Shown one piece after another: positions 22,987-36,190 of a stretch of 64,000 nt of DNA (the first letter of the stretch is position 1; the number at the start of each line of letters is the position of its first letter). The stretch spans positions 2,604,001 through 2,668,000 of the forward strand of contig JAQGEQ010000380.1 in NCBI GenBank assembly GCA_034620365.1, in the 5' to 3' direction. The position numbers were made by a program, and so were the translations under genes. Under the pieces are notes generated by a model. That model saw nothing but the letters and a program-made list of their open reading frames with translations, did no database searches and was not told the DNA's origin. The DNA is from Pegea sp. RAD2-039. Lineage: Eukaryota > Chordata > Thaliacea > Salpida > Salpidae.

Positions 22987-25045
22987 TTTAGAGCCACAAG
23001 CCTTCATTTTTCTAGTCTTTCCACCACTTGACGAAGCTTTACATTCGTCATCTGCAAATTAATTCGAAATCATTAATAATTTCGTTCTTTGAAACTGATG
23101 TTAGATGCTTATAAAAGGTAATAAATGTCAAGTTATTTATTCAAAGATATAACGATCTAATTGGAATTTTGCAATAAATTGATAGATAAATTTAGAATAA
23201 TAAATTAATGCCACGTTTCAATTGATCAATAAAATACTTGTGTTAGTTCATGTAGCACAAAGGCTCTTTATTTGAAACGTTTCAATTGATAAATGTTAAA
23301 TTTAGTTCTTTGTTTGCTTGTAAGTTACTCTTTCTGCTGACTCAATGACTAAAGTCGTTGAAAACAAAATTAGAAGAAGTAATTGTTGAAACGTTAAGAG
23401 TACCAATTGCTGTATAAACATTGGTTTCAAAAGAAACTTTCAACGGTTCAAGCATAACTACTTACATCAGTAATTATATACAGACTGATACCCAAAACTA
23501 CTCAAACAAACGCTGCTGACATTTCAGCTTCTATTACATTACAACCTAATAACTTATTTTTATTTTGTTTACAATTTATTTATTTTTTAATATTCAGTAA
23601 AATTGAAATCGATGTTCAAACAATCGTATATGTGAAGTATTAAAATACTTGAAAATGAAAATAGATTTACTTGGCAAAGCGATAACATTTTTAATTGATT
23701 ATTAAAATATATCTTAAATACCAATTAACCCCAATGCACTTTAATTACATTGTTATTGACATCATTAATCTATTTGTTGTTATTTTTAGTTGCTATTCAG
23801 ATGCATTCAAGACTAGCTTACAAATGAGATCTTTTTAGACATGGGGGGCTTTGTAGAGCTTCTAGTAAAACTGATGTCAAACGGTTGTTCTCTTTATTTA
23901 CCATTTTAAAAGTTGATTTTATAATTCTTAAAATTACTCATAATTATGAAAAAGTTCAACAAATATTTTAATAAACTGTTGTTTGTAACTTTCAATAGAA
24001 AACAAGCAAAAAATATCTTTAAAGTTCAATAACTGCAATTTTAGGTAAACTTATCAAGTTTTTGCTAAAGTTAATCATATTAAATTTAAGATTTAACTTA
24101 CCACCATCTTTTTCATCTAGTGAAGAATCAGATAAGTATGATTGAACATTTGAAGTTGAATCTAGTACCACTGAAGTCAAAAAGATACTTTTAGAATACT
24201 TGAAAAAACCTTTACCAATTTATAAGCAGTTCTTTTATTTACCAAAATTAAAAGTCATAATTCAAAGTTACAATATAAACTGTTTATAAAATATTTCATA
24301 TATTGTTTTCTTTTTTAAACAAAGATAGCTATATTAAAAGTATAACTTTATTTTAGGTAAAGTTAAAAAACTTACAGTCTTCGTCCAATTGGAAAATTTC
24401 AGTCCATCCAGACTCAATTTGCTTTTCAGGACTTATTGAGCAGTTAAGGTAATTTGAACTTAAATCTTTTTCACTATTTGAACCTAGAACAGTAATAAAA
24501 TGATTTAAAAAAAAAGTAAAACAAATAAATTTTTAAAAGTATAAGTTGAGTAATATGAAAAATAGTCAAATAAGTTAATAACAAAAATACTTTATCATTT
24601 TGTCTTTGAGCAAGTATAAATTATTGTTATGACTAATATAATATCTTGGAATGTTATAATAAATAAAATAATGAAATCAAGTAGTTTAGAAGTTTTAGCA
24701 ATTAAAGTAGATGCAAAAATGTGTACAATAACTAATTTTATAGCTTTTTAAATCATGACAAAAAGCTATTTTAATAAACTTTTGACTTAGGTATAGATAC
24801 ATAATGATACCAAATAACAAAGAGTTTAAGAAAAGGTTAGATGTTCAATCAAGAATGAATCTATATTTAAAGATATATCTATTTTTTATTCTATAGTAAA
24901 AACTCAAAAAATTTATAAAATCATAAAAACCTAGAGCAGCTGATATATTTTCATCAAGTTTATGCGCAATTATCTTAAAGTTATCAGAACTAGCTTCCAT
25001 GTCTGTTAAACCAGCATTTGCAGAGAGTTTTGCTTGATTATCCAT
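22987..25045 (-). CDS. gene G2: unknown acidic Ser-rich protein (3' end unresolved)
   Basis: I do not recognise the product. Exons read downward: 25045-24931, 24483-24376, 24170-24102 and 23051-22987. Introns are in phases 1, 1, 1, and the donor at 22986 is phase 0. These encode about 119 residues, starting MDNQAKLSANAGLTDMEA. The chain is rich in Ser, Asp, Glu and Lys, has no transmembrane segment or signal peptide and looks disordered. The last listed exon ends with a basic stretch (GGKTRKMKACGSK). A splice acceptor ending at 25089 precedes the ATG by 43 nt. At least one further exon should follow; an exon at 19842-19744 fits the phase but is only a guess. The exon-phase pattern equals that of G1 and G3, so I group them as putative paralogues. 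It is probably an intracellular regulatory protein, by composition only. Confidence 0.5.
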
Positions 25046-25099
25046 TATAGTTCAACAAACTTTTTTGTTCCTAAAGAACATTTAACTACTGAAAAACAA

Positions 25100-26084
25100 A
25101 ATAAGCATCACATACATATATCTGTATATTTAAAATTCAAAATTAGTTTTTCAATTAATATATATTACATAATACTATGATAAAAATAGTTTAATAAAAA
25201 AAATTAATAACAATTTATAATAGTTTTGTTAGTTTTAAACATAAGTAAATATGTTAGTAATGTTTAATATTTATTAGATAGATATGAAAATTAGTTTATC
25301 AAAAGTTCTTATAAAATTTGTTAAACTAAACTACACTTCCATCATCTTTCAATAGCAGGTTATATTCTATGAATAACATTTTTTGTATAATTTTCAAAAG
25401 CACATAAAATTTATTTAGAAAATTAAGCATTAGTTATTAATTACTTAAATAGTAACTATAATCATACAAAAAAATTGATTAAGAGAATATAAATTATCTA
25501 ATAGAACAATTTAGGGAACAAATTCAGTTTAAACCAAGAATTTATCTAAATGATAGTTTATCATCAATAAACAATACTTGAAATAACTTTGTGCACGATG
25601 CAAGAAAATATATTTATAAATAAAATTATAAGTATTTATAGCTAAATTTCAGTAGAATAAGCATTTTATGTAACTACAGTTTGCACATTTGTAAAAAAAT
25701 ATTTATGCTTAAATAGTTTGACAAATGATTTAGACTAAAAAAAAACAAAAAAAATTATTATCACTTAGCATAAAAACAAATTATTACATAACTTGTCCAA
25801 TAAGAAAGCATACCAGCAAAATAAGAAATTCAAAATAATGACGACATAAAAACAGGCTGATAGTCACTGAAGCAGAAAAAAGTTGCTTTTGACAAAACTG
25901 TTGTTTGCTGCTTGTTTCCAACTTTTGAATATTTTCATGTCCTACTATTTTATGTACATTTCATAAATACAAAAACATTTTATACAGATAAAAATATTGT
26001 TAAGCATATTTTTACTATTTAAACGCTTTTTCTTTAAATATAGTGTCGTAGCTTCTATATACTGTTGTAATAAATAATTAAAAT
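25100..26084. other. upstream flank of G2, nothing recognised
   Basis: AT-rich sequence upstream of the minus-strand gene G2. It should contain its promoter or a leader exon. No repeat or open frame is convincing. Confidence 0.35.
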
Positions 26085-26478
26085 GAGTTGAACTACAACA
26101 AAATTTCACAGAAACCATAGGTGCATGATTTTTTTGGCCCACTTCCAGGGCACAAGATATGAATATCCAGCTGTTGCCCATGTAGCAGGATTCCACTCTC
26201 CAAGCCAGCCAGGTTATGCAGAGGAACAGACAGACTGATGTAGCTGCGCCCAGCTGGAGTAACGTGAGCTCCCAGAACTACACTGAGTACATTGACGTAT
26301 GCGTTTAAATTCGGAGTTTTACTAAGAGTGTTGTCATTTTACTAGACTCACAGGGCCTTTTTATCCGGGTTTTTATATGGACTTTTCCTTGTTACTAATA
26401 TGTGTCCACCTGGGATCGAACCAAGAATCCCCTGCTTGATTGGCAAGTAAGGTAACCGCTTTGCCAGAAAGATGGGAA
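26085..26478 (-). repeat. tRNA-derived SINE, nearly full length
   Basis: On the minus strand the head reads TGGCAAAGCGG (A box, 26467-26457) and GGTTCGATCCC (B box, 26422-26412), spaced as in a tRNA gene and close to the RNA polymerase III consensus. A non-tRNA body of about 300 bp follows. It includes the GCTACATCAGTC, GAGTGGAATCCTGC and CAGCTGG blocks and ends in a GGCCAAAAAAATCATGC segment. The body recurs in plus orientation at 4160-4325. Its GC content is clearly above its surroundings. It encodes no protein and would depend on a partner LINE for movement. Confidence 0.75.
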
Positions 26479-26479
26479 A

Positions 26480-27148
26480 ATGTGCGCATACTATGCAATC
26501 ACTAATCACAAATGCGGCTGTGCTTACATTGGTATTTCACATAACGTCGTAAAAGATACAAACTCAACTCTTAAAATTGTTTGTATTTTAATAAAAACTT
26601 TCAACTTTGTTAAAACTTTATATAAATATCGTTTGGTTTTATAGAAGTGTACTGCTTAATCTATTTATCTTTATATGTATAAATCAACAATAATACAGAC
26701 GGTTGTTTAGTAATTTCAACTTATACTAAATATTATAAAAATGTTTTATTTGACTTTGTAGTATAAATACTTTTAAATTTGATGTTTTTAGCAAATGGTT
26801 TGTTTTCGAAAACAGATAATTAAAAGACTTCAAGTACTTGCCGGACGTACAATTTGTGCGGAAGTTAAAGTTTTCCTATGTTGCAAAAAATGATTTTCCT
26901 GAGTGGATAAAAACGTATTTGTTCATATTTCAAACTGTATCTGAGAGGTTGTTGTGTTAAAAATAAGACAAAACTCAAATTCAACAGTTTAAGCATATTT
27001 TATTCCAAATTTCATAAAATATTATTTAAAAAGTCGACCAAATAAATAAGTATGAATTTTATTTCTTATGTATAAATCAGCATATATTTAGGAAATGTTT
27101 ATTAAACTTATATTATTTTTCATAATTAAAAGTTTATCTATTTACTTA
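26480..27148. other. intergenic, nothing recognised
   Basis: AT-rich spacer between the SINE and a LINE 3' tail. No feature is seen. Confidence 0.35.
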
Positions 27149-27209
27149 TCACAATGAACGCGAAGGAGGGTGCCTGAAGAGGGCACCTCTCGCTATCACA
27201 AATTCTCAC
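27149..27209 (-). mobile_element. 3' tail of a CR1-like LINE (5'-truncated copy)
   Basis: The reverse complement matches the last 60 bases of the LINE at 37.8-38.7 kb: GTGAGAATTTGTGATAGCGAGAGG, a hairpin (GGTGCC, loop, GGCACC), CCTCCTTCGCGTTCATTGTGA. Only the 3' UTR end is present, as expected for extreme 5' truncation during target-primed reverse transcription. The hairpin stem is perfect here. Confidence 0.7.
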
Positions 27210-30200
27210 AATTTCATACTTGTAAATCGATGTCGTAAAACTTTCTATTAAACTTTTTTTCCAGTAGATATACTTTAAGTAGTAATAATTATCTTAAATG
27301 AATCTTTACTAACAACATAACATATAAAAATTCCTTTAAGGTATCTTTAAAACTATTGGTGTATACCTTCAGGTTTGAACGTCATTATACAGAACATTTA
27401 TTAGTTTCTACAATTATAAAACGTTTTTTACAGTTGTGTTTTCTTACAAATTAAAGAGTATTTGATTTATGAATACATCTTATACATTCTAAATGTGTAC
27501 AAGGTAGAGTTTTGAATGCATCTTCTATTTCTTAATGTACATTTTAGTTTATTTTTTTACCGATCATTTAAAAGACTTATTCAAAATATCTTTACTACTA
27601 TCTAAACTTAATTCATCTAATGCTCATCACATGTTTTAGGCTGATGATTTTTTTTTGTTATTTATAGATTTAATAAAAATTTAATTAAACGTTTAACTTT
27701 TATTTCAAGACATTTTGAAAAACAAAGTGCCAATGCATTAGTATTACAGAGACTAGGTAATATTTTTGTTGCAGCCTTATGAAAAGCTTTATTTATGAAA
27801 ATTGGTATGCAGCCAGCATAAAATAAACTTTAGAATAAATAATGCTACTGTAGACAGGATGTTTTCTGCATAATACTTGGTAAAAGCAAAACATAATAAT
27901 TTGTATAATCAAATCTTAAAAACATGTCGTGACAATCGTATGATTATCACGTGATTCATAATTCTAAAAACGTTATACGCAGTATTGCCAATTAGATATT
28001 TTAACAGCTTGATAAAAACTTTTTTATTTTTAAATTTTCTATAAAATGCACATACACAAAACTAATTAAAATTTTTTGATATTATGAGCCAATAACAATT
28101 TTTTTTAGTCCAGTTTTTTTTAATTTTGGTTTTTAAAAGTTTCAAAAATATAACTGTGCAAAAAGTTTTCTAATCCTATAAATTAAAACAGATTATTTTC
28201 TTTGTTTTTAAATATCCAAGTTGATAAATATTCTTATCAATTGATTCTTGTTAGATTTGTACAACAGCTTTTACAGCAGCCGTTAAAATATGGTTAGGAA
28301 TTTGGTGACTATACGATAAAACTATAAGAAACTTATAGCAACAATTATTTCAATTGTATTTAAAATATTAAAATACTGTTGTAATAATTTATGACTAATT
28401 AAAGAAATACTTGCAATTTATTTTAGTATGGTTCTAAAAATAATCATATGTAACAAAGTAAACTATATTAACGTTAAAGTTTTCAGCTTGTAATTTTTTA
28501 ATGATAATAAACTTGTATTATTATCGAAAGTAATTTAGCAAAATTTTACTAAGTTTTTAACTAATTTTTTGTGGTTCATTTTATGATTGGTTAAAGTAAA
28601 TAAAAATTAAAATGTTATAGCTCATTATTGAATATATAATAGTTATTTAAAAGTTTATTGCGATTAAATCAAACTTAAATAAGAATAAATACACTTGAAG
28701 ATAATTAATTTAAAATCGCTGTTATTAAAAGTAACTGAAAATTTATAGAAGCCAAAAGGTACACAAATATCTTTAAGGGGTAATTGCTTACACACCTACT
28801 GATCATCCTACAAATCTAACCAATAAGAAGTCAGTTAGTCATCACATGATAACCTCTTCCGGTCTCTTCAAAACTATGCTATAATCTATCTAGCAAAAGC
28901 AGTTTTGTACATGATCACGTGACAGTAATATTATTCCAGAAATAATTTTATTTGCTGACCAATAAAAATTTTCAAAACTACATTTTTTATCAAACATTTA
29001 ACTTGTAATATTTCATTGAAATTACTAAATTTGAAAATTAGTTTCCATGAAGCTTTCTATTCAAATCCTCCCGTATTTATAACACATTATTTCTTATTCA
29101 AACATTTGTAGCCTATCAAAAATCTTGTTTCTTTTGAATGTCATTGAACAAGTTTTTAGTTATTACTTCATCTTAAAAAATAAGCAGGAAAAAAGGATAA
29201 GATAAATTTTTTTGGTTTTGAAATATTCAATAAAAACAAGTTTTTCATGTGTTGAATATCAATCAAAAGATTATCATATCTCAGCATTTAATTTTCTTCT
29301 ATGTAGATCTGATGATTGCTTGTATATTTTACTGTTGAAAAGATAATTTTACAAACACGTTTTACTTACGTTAGGTAACGGAAATCACTTTTAATTAATG
29401 AATGAAATATTTAATTTACTTTTCAGTTTATTGCTACATGTTATTGTTAAATGGTTATATCAGTATCTTTTAAAAGAAAAAAATAATTTTTTACTTCAAA
29501 GTTATCTCTAGACCAAATATGATATTATAATACCCCAAGCTTTAGATTTAAACAAATCAATTTTGTATTTGTAAATGTTTCAAACTAATATATAAACATA
29601 TAAACATAAGTCAAATGTTTGCAAACAATAAAACCATTTCAATGATGAATTTAAGATCAATTTCTTACTGAAATATCAGCTCATAAACTAACCGTTCAAA
29701 GTCGGTTACAAATGCTCAGAGTTAAAAGTAAAATAAATATCAAAAAAGTTTAACTGATTCTGCAACAAAAAAGGTAGAAATTATGAGTTGAGCAAATCTT
29801 ACTAAAATCAAATCATCTCGTCACGCTTGACTAATCACCTATAACTTCCTTTGTAATAAAATTATCCTAAAATTCAGCTGTGGCTTAAAGTTAATTTGTT
29901 TTTCTAAAAAATTTGAAATTACTTAGTAGATTAAGTACTGATAAGATTATAATGAGCCCAAAAATTTGTTCAATTCCAAGATTGTTGCTTGAATCAAGGA
30001 TTTTAATCGTAGATAATTTATTCTTAATAATAACTTTTCCTAATTAACTTTATATAAATATTTTAGATAATTCAAAAAAGTTTTTCAACCTAGAAGTTTG
30101 CAAAACACTTAGAAATCTCAACAAGAAAGTTTGTTTTTATGAAAACAAGTAGAATGGAGCACAGTTAAGCTCAAACAGCTGGACAAAAATGATGACAGAA

Positions 30201-30460
30201 AAGTAAAATTTCTTCACAACTGTATTGCTCACGACTATATCATTAAAGTTACTGATTTCCTTTTAAGTTGTTTTTTATGAATTGGTAGATTTGAGTTAAT
30301 GGATTTCAACACTAAATTTGGCCTCCTCTTATTGTTGGCATCTTATTACAAATTTCATCATTGTTTTTAAATCTTTAAAAATATTTAAATTTCTTTAAAA
30401 ACTGTTTTTGATTTCAACTTTTCTTGTTTTTTATAATCACCAAAAAATAATTTGAAATTT
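27210..30460. other. intergenic, nothing recognised
   Basis: About 3.2 kb of AT-rich DNA downstream of gene G1. I see no coding region, RNA gene or repeat that I can support. Fairly frequent CACGTGA-like words occur near 27950 and 28915, but they are isolated. Confidence 0.4.
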
Positions 30461-30462
30461 TT

Positions 30463-30468
30463 TTTATT
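30463..30468 (-). terminator. polyadenylation signal of gene G1
   Basis: The minus strand reads AATAAA about 63 nt past the G1 stop codon. Confidence 0.45.
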
Positions 30469-30530
30469 AAACTAAAAACTTAACAAAGCTCAAACAGAAA
30501 ACAGAAAACTAAATGGTCAGGAACACACGT

Positions 30531-31624
30531 TTATATTTTAGAGACTGGAGATAAAGAAAAGTCTTTCTCCCAAAAAGGATTCTGGAGAAAAGAGGCAGTA
30601 AAGGTCCGGTCTTCCACCTCTAATCGAGCTTGTGCAGATAACTTCTTCATCATATTGTAGATATGATCAGGCTTCGGTTTCTGTGACACAAAATTAATTT
30701 ATTCTTTAATTGAATCTTGTAAAACATCAAAACACAAATTGAATGTTTCTCACCACTTCAAATTGAGGTGCGTTGGATAAAGCAGCAAATGAAGCTTCTG
30801 AAGTCGGAGTTGAAGACACTATCCGATCTTTTTTAAGTTTACCACTTCCTAAAAACAAAAACACTTGTTGACAGTTAACCAAATAGCAACTGTGGTGAAG
30901 CTAACACTGCAATTAAGACTCATGTACGTCAATGAAAACGCTTTTGTTGAAGGAACTGAAGTGACAAACACTTGAAGTCGGCAAAAACAAAAAACATGTA
31001 AAGTTGCATCATTCAAAAGTAAGGAGAAAGTAATTTGAGCAAATAGAAAACTGACCAGGTATTGGAATAGAACGCGAATGAAAAGAGAAGTCAGAGAAAC
31101 ACGAGATGACTGTTTCGTCGTATTCATCCGATGAAAGAGCATCATCATCATCAGCTGGTAGATAAATATATGTCATCTCACCATATTTGGTGATAAATTG
31201 CAAAACTTACAATCATTCCCTTTATCAGAATGTTCTTGATGAGGATAAAGATCTAAAAATACATATTTTAGTCAGAATATAATGAAAATCAGTGCAAGGA
31301 GAATCATACCCTCCTCAGTAAACTCAAACTGTAGATCATCTTCTAGTTCTTCAGTCTTATTATTGGCATGGAATGTAGTTGGGTATGCAAAACCTATGGG
31401 CAAAACATCTAAAGTTACAAAAAAAGTTAGTTCATGAATTATAATTATATTTTAAACAAACCTAAACACGGCGAGGTTGGTGATTCAAATCCTGAATCAA
31501 TTACATCACAAGTTTTGAGTGATATAGTTAAAGATTTGAAATCACTTTCCCAGCTGACATCACAACTGGGAAATGAAAAGCCACTTTTTCCTGTAGCTTG
31601 CATGATAGCTTTATTTGTTGACAT
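30531..31624 (-). CDS. gene G1: unknown acidic Ser-rich protein, 215 aa
   Basis: I do not recognise the product. Exons read downward: 31624-31462, 31408-31310, 31252-31211, 31154-31056, 30848-30754 and 30680-30531. They join in phases 1, 1, 1, 1, 0 to give 215 residues; introns 1-3 are only 53-57 bp. The protein has no signal peptide or membrane segment. The middle is acidic and Ser/Asp-rich (SDDDDALSSDEYDE), and after it comes a basic KLKKDR patch. Residues 43-48 are DSGFES, a canonical DSGxxS phosphodegron of the type read by beta-TrCP, followed by SP and TP sites. The last exon starts KPKPDHIYNMMKKLSAQ, which aligns with the G3 last exon (VPPHDQMFLWMQELTRRTY). This suggests a phosphorylation-controlled intracellular regulator, by inference only. 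Antisense open frames here are shadows. Confidence 0.62.
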
Positions 31625-31629
31625 AATGG

Positions 31630-34559
31630 TTTATGAAATTTCTCCATCTTAATAAATTTTACAGGTCCCGGTCTTTCAGAGCTAAAATTAGCAACACATC
31701 TTTGCGATATATTTTCACAAAATTAAAACTAAGCCTGAAAGACAAATTTAGATTAGCTTATTTAGAAAACAAAAAAAAACTTTTTGATTTTCATAACAAT
31801 TTCAAATTACAAATAACTGAAAGCAGTTTTCAGAAAATTTAAAAAATTTAAATTATAAACTAATTACTCTAAATATAGTGGGCAAAAATTTTCATAAAAT
31901 TTCAATTCAAAAAATAAAAAGTTAAAAAAAAAAATTAAAGGTTTGTATTAAAACAAAAATATTTATAAATAATGTATATACATATTATAAGTTTAGCTTA
32001 AAAAAAGTTTCTTAAAAAAAGTTTCTTAAAAAAATTTTTACAAATCAGTCAGTATAAAATAGAAAGTAGATATCTAAAATTTTTTTTTAATCATAATATT
32101 TTAGGATATATTCAATATAACTCAAAAATTAAAAGAGTTTTCAAGATAATATTTTTTAGAACCTAAGTTATAATGTAATTCTTAAGCCTTTATAAGAACA
32201 AAAATCTAAAATTGGAACATTTAAAAAAATATTAAAAATAAACTATAAATATAAACAGTAATAGGTACTACTGAAGTAAGAGTGCGAACAAATATATTAA
32301 TCAAAAAATATAAAAAAAATACATTCTTAAAGTCTTGAGTAAATCAAGTAACTTTTTTTGAACTTAAAAAAAAAGAACAAAAAAGTGATGTTAGAGAATA
32401 ACTAATAGTAAGGCAGCTTAAAATTGTAAAAAAATACAATATTTAGACCATACATTAAGTTTACCGAATAGATAACAAGAGCACCCAAACATCAACTAGA
32501 CGACACAATAGACAAAGAAAACTAAAAGGCGGGCGGGACCAAGCAGGCCAAAATTTGGAGCGACTTTTGTAGAGCTTGACGAGAAAGAAAAAATATATAA
32601 AATAAAAGTTAAACTATTTGCTATCTCTTTTAAATAGAGTTTCTTGCGAAATACCCTCTCGTTTTTTAGATTTAAGAAAAAAGAAAGCAATTGCAGCTTA
32701 AAGCTTTTTTCTGATTTTTGTTTTCTTTTCAAATTTTCTATTGCCTTGTGAATAAAAAAAAATTGACTACATTTTGAAAATATAGAAGCTATATAAAAAA
32801 AGCTTTATTCATTAATAGTTATAAGTTGAAATATTTGTAACAATTTCTTAATTTAAGTTTTATAGAAACAATCAAAAATAGGAACTAAAATGTTTTTTGT
32901 CTAATCAGTATGGATTTCTCTTACACATTTAAACTATTATCTAAAAAGATGCCTACTCTTTAAAATTTTTAATATAACTTGCGTATTTAATGAGTTATCT
33001 AAATTAATTTTGAAATAGCTTCAAAAAGGAGCGGGTGAAATTGGTTTTATTCAAATTACAAGTAAAATTCATTCAGTCGATGGTTTTTAAATTTCATAAA
33101 AATTATACTCGTTACAAATAAAGTAGTTGGTGTGCATAATTGAATGTAATTTAAGCACCATATATTATCATGCTTAAGGTTTGTCGATAAAACAACTTTT
33201 TTGCTTCGTTTTATTGGCTAAAAAGTTTTCACGGCTTGACTTCTAAATTGATTTTTGGTAAAATCTACGCTGGAGATTTATAACAACAAACCAGAAGAGT
33301 ATACATCAAACATTTCTTATTTTACAATAATCTAATAATAAAGATAATTTATAAGAGTATTTATGGGTAATGAATTTAACATTGAAATTTAATAAGTGAA
33401 TGGAATTTCCTCTTTAGTCTATTTTGAGTTGAATTTTTTGTAGATATAATTTGAGGCGATTAAAACTAGTTTTAATATAAATATACTTGTTTGTGCTGAG
33501 CTTCGTTGAAATTATTTTCCTATTTTTTTACAGTTTGATTGAAATTGATGAAGTATCAAGTTTAAAAACTTAAGAATGAAACAATTCATTCATTTATCTT
33601 TCTTTACGCAAACTTTCGAGAGCATACAGAATGATTGAATTAAAAATCACATTAGAAAGTCAAAATTGTTTTATACATTTTTTAAATACAGTCTTAATTA
33701 TTCTCAACCACACCCTGGAATGCAAGCTTTCTGAATGGAAAATTTTTATGAATAAAGTACTGTTAAAAGTTGCTTAAAAACAAATTTGATAATTTTTAAC
33801 ATACAAATTTATTTGTCAGTATAAAATCAAAAATAATAATTGTTTAATAAAATACTATTTATATGTTATCAACGTAAAAATTATTTTAGTCTCTTAAAAA
33901 GCAAACAGTTTTAATGAGATGTGTCAATTTATCTCATTTACTCGTAAACACTTCTCAGTCAACAACACCGAGCCATAAGATAATTGTATAACAAACAACT
34001 CCTGTGATTGGAAATGTCTAAGAAAACAACAGTTGCATGCAGATAAGCAAGCACTTTAAAGATAGCTTGATTGTCTCTGATAAAATATGAAAACAAAGTT
34101 TACATTAATGACTTAGCTTATAGATAAAGTCTTTATTTCTAAAAATGAATAAAATAAACATAATGATTTCCTTTTTAATCAGCAGTTTATAGTTGTATAA
34201 TTGCTGTTAGATGAGTAAGCTTTTGATTTGACTAACCAAATAGCTTTATTGATGAAGTTTCAAAACTTTCAGCTAAGTTATCTTATTCAATGAAATCTAA
34301 GGAACTTTTATATTTATCTTGGAAAAAATTACATCTTTTGAAAACTGAATAACAATGAAACTTTAGTATTTATCACACAGTCTACCGTTTTAGATTACAT
34401 TGTCAAACCAAAAGTATTTTGAATCTATCAAAACACAAAAGTAAGTACAAGAGAACTTGTCATAAGCTTCGATGACCTTAGTATGTAAAATTTAGAATAT
34501 TTGTATCTAAAAACTTTTTTTATCAAATTTTAATTAGTCAATGCAATTCATTCTCCGAA
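31630..34559. other. intergenic upstream of G1
   Basis: Very AT-rich sequence with long A and T runs, especially at 31.85-32.4 kb. It would hold the G1 promoter. The minus-strand open frame at 32.5-32.7 kb has biased low-complexity content and no splice context. Nothing else is recognised. Confidence 0.35.
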
Positions 34560-34589
34560 ATTTGCATTATCTAAATTTTTTTAGCCAGT

Positions 34590-34694
34590 ATTATTTAATT
34601 CATCTTTTCGACTGTTTTTGTCAATATCCTTCGAAATATTAGACCTCCATTTGTACTACTTTAAACGTTGATAGTTCACCTCCAGACTCAAAAG
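34590..34694 (+). other. possible non-coding first exon with strong donor
   Basis: The sequence CCTCCAGACTCAAAAG is followed by GTAAGT (donor at 34695) and then a pyrimidine-rich tract. It has the look of an exon end, and the preceding bases are less AT-rich than the surroundings. It could be a 5'UTR exon for the plus-strand gene G3, whose ATG exon is preceded by an acceptor, but that would need an 8 kb intron. The upstream limit is a guess. Confidence 0.2.
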
Positions 34695-34699
34695 GTAAG

Positions 34700-36140
34700 T
34701 TTCTTGTCTCTCTCTCTTTTATAGTTGTTTGAAGTTCCCTTTAAAGTCAAAATACTATTTTTCCTAAAAAAAAACTTATAATTAGCTTTTCATACTTTAA
34801 ATCGCTTCTCATTGGTCTCTCTATAAAATAGGATTTACTGTATCATCATTATTCCATTTCTTAACTCTTTTCTAGAATGTATGCCTGGGTCAATTATAGC
34901 TTTTGATATAAACAGTCTTTGTACAAAAACCTTTTATAAGATTGTATCTTGCATTTATACGATTTTAGGGTTGATTTAATTATGTTTGAAAACATTAAAT
35001 TGATGATAAGTTTTATATCGCAAAAATTTTAATTATAGACCAACAATGATTAGATACAAATAAGAGTTTCATCAATTTACAAAATCTTGTTTTTATGTTT
35101 CTATTTTATACTTAAGATTAAGATTATATTCTGGCCTAAGACTTACAAGTACAATTTTTCAAGCATGTACTTTCGCTTTAAATTTATCTGCATTTTGTAA
35201 AAAACTTTTCAAAAAATCAATTTTTTGATGAGAAATTAAAGGATTATTAACAAAAGTAGCAATTATTAGTAGGTTTACAAAAATGAATTTGATTTACAAA
35301 AGTATTTAGCGGTTTGTACGATTTGATTTGTCATAACTGTGAATATAGCTAGAAAGTTAGTTTTAAATAGAATTAGTTGACTATTTACTTAGAAAAAACT
35401 GAAGGGAAGTACACATTTCAACTTTGAGTTTACGTAAACTCACCCTAATATTTAATGAACTCTCGTTTAAACCATAAAATAACAAAGGCTCACTTGTTCA
35501 TCAAATCTAAACTGCTAACTGAAAATAGTCACGTAAATAAAATTAACTTTATTTTAGCACTAAATGAAATTCATACCTTACTACAATCTTATCTTTGACT
35601 CTGTAAGACTCAACTTATATTTTTTTATGGTTTACTTAAACATTATAAACTTTTTGAAGCATTCGTAAACAAGAAACATTTTAAACCAAAAACTATTTTT
35701 TCAATCGATAATTTTTTTAAAGCTAGCAAGTGCTTTGTGGGACACCACTTTTTTCAATACCCACAAACTTCAACCACAGGTTCTAATGGTTGTATAAGTC
35801 GAGTGTTTTCATAATCAAGTTTTGTTTTTGTGTTTTTTTACATTTGTGTAACAAATTAATCTTTTTAGTAGTTTTAGGCTGATATTACAGTTTAGATTAG
35901 CTGGCTCATATAATTTTCACGTAGTCTTGTGTGTACAGTTTTATGCAGTCTTTTAAGAAGTTTGTTGGTACGTGACAAAAGCAAAAAATTCTTTTTAAAA
36001 TTTAAAACTTATTCGCTATTGATGATAGAAACTTGAAGTTTTAATTTATAGCAACCATTCAAAATATACTTAGTTTAATTATTAAATTTGTTTTTTAAAT
36101 CGCAAATAAGTGTGATTGGCTTTTTAATTTATTTATTTGT
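34700..36140. other. intergenic, nothing recognised
   Basis: AT-rich spacer with no open frame or repeat that I can support. Confidence 0.35.
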
Positions 36141-36190
36141 TACAATAAACGCAAAGGAGGGTGCCTCTCGCTAAAACACATTCTAACAAA
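36141..36190 (-). mobile_element. 3' tail of a CR1-like LINE, hairpin arm deleted
   Basis: The reverse complement reads GTTTTAGCGAGAGG, CACCCTCCTTTGCG, then TTTATTGTAAC. It matches the ends of the elements at 27.2 and 38.7 kb but lacks about 12 bases that form one arm and the loop of their hairpin. This is a severely 5'-truncated copy. Confidence 0.65.

Noticed and set aside
23214..23296. Repeated CGTTTCAATTGAT words and a GAAACGTTTC palindrome
   Set aside because: Only two short copies in AT-rich sequence. No element boundary or further copies could be shown.
31434..31652. Plus-strand 72-codon open frame
   Set aside because: It is the antisense of G1 exon 1, which has matching splice phases on the minus strand.
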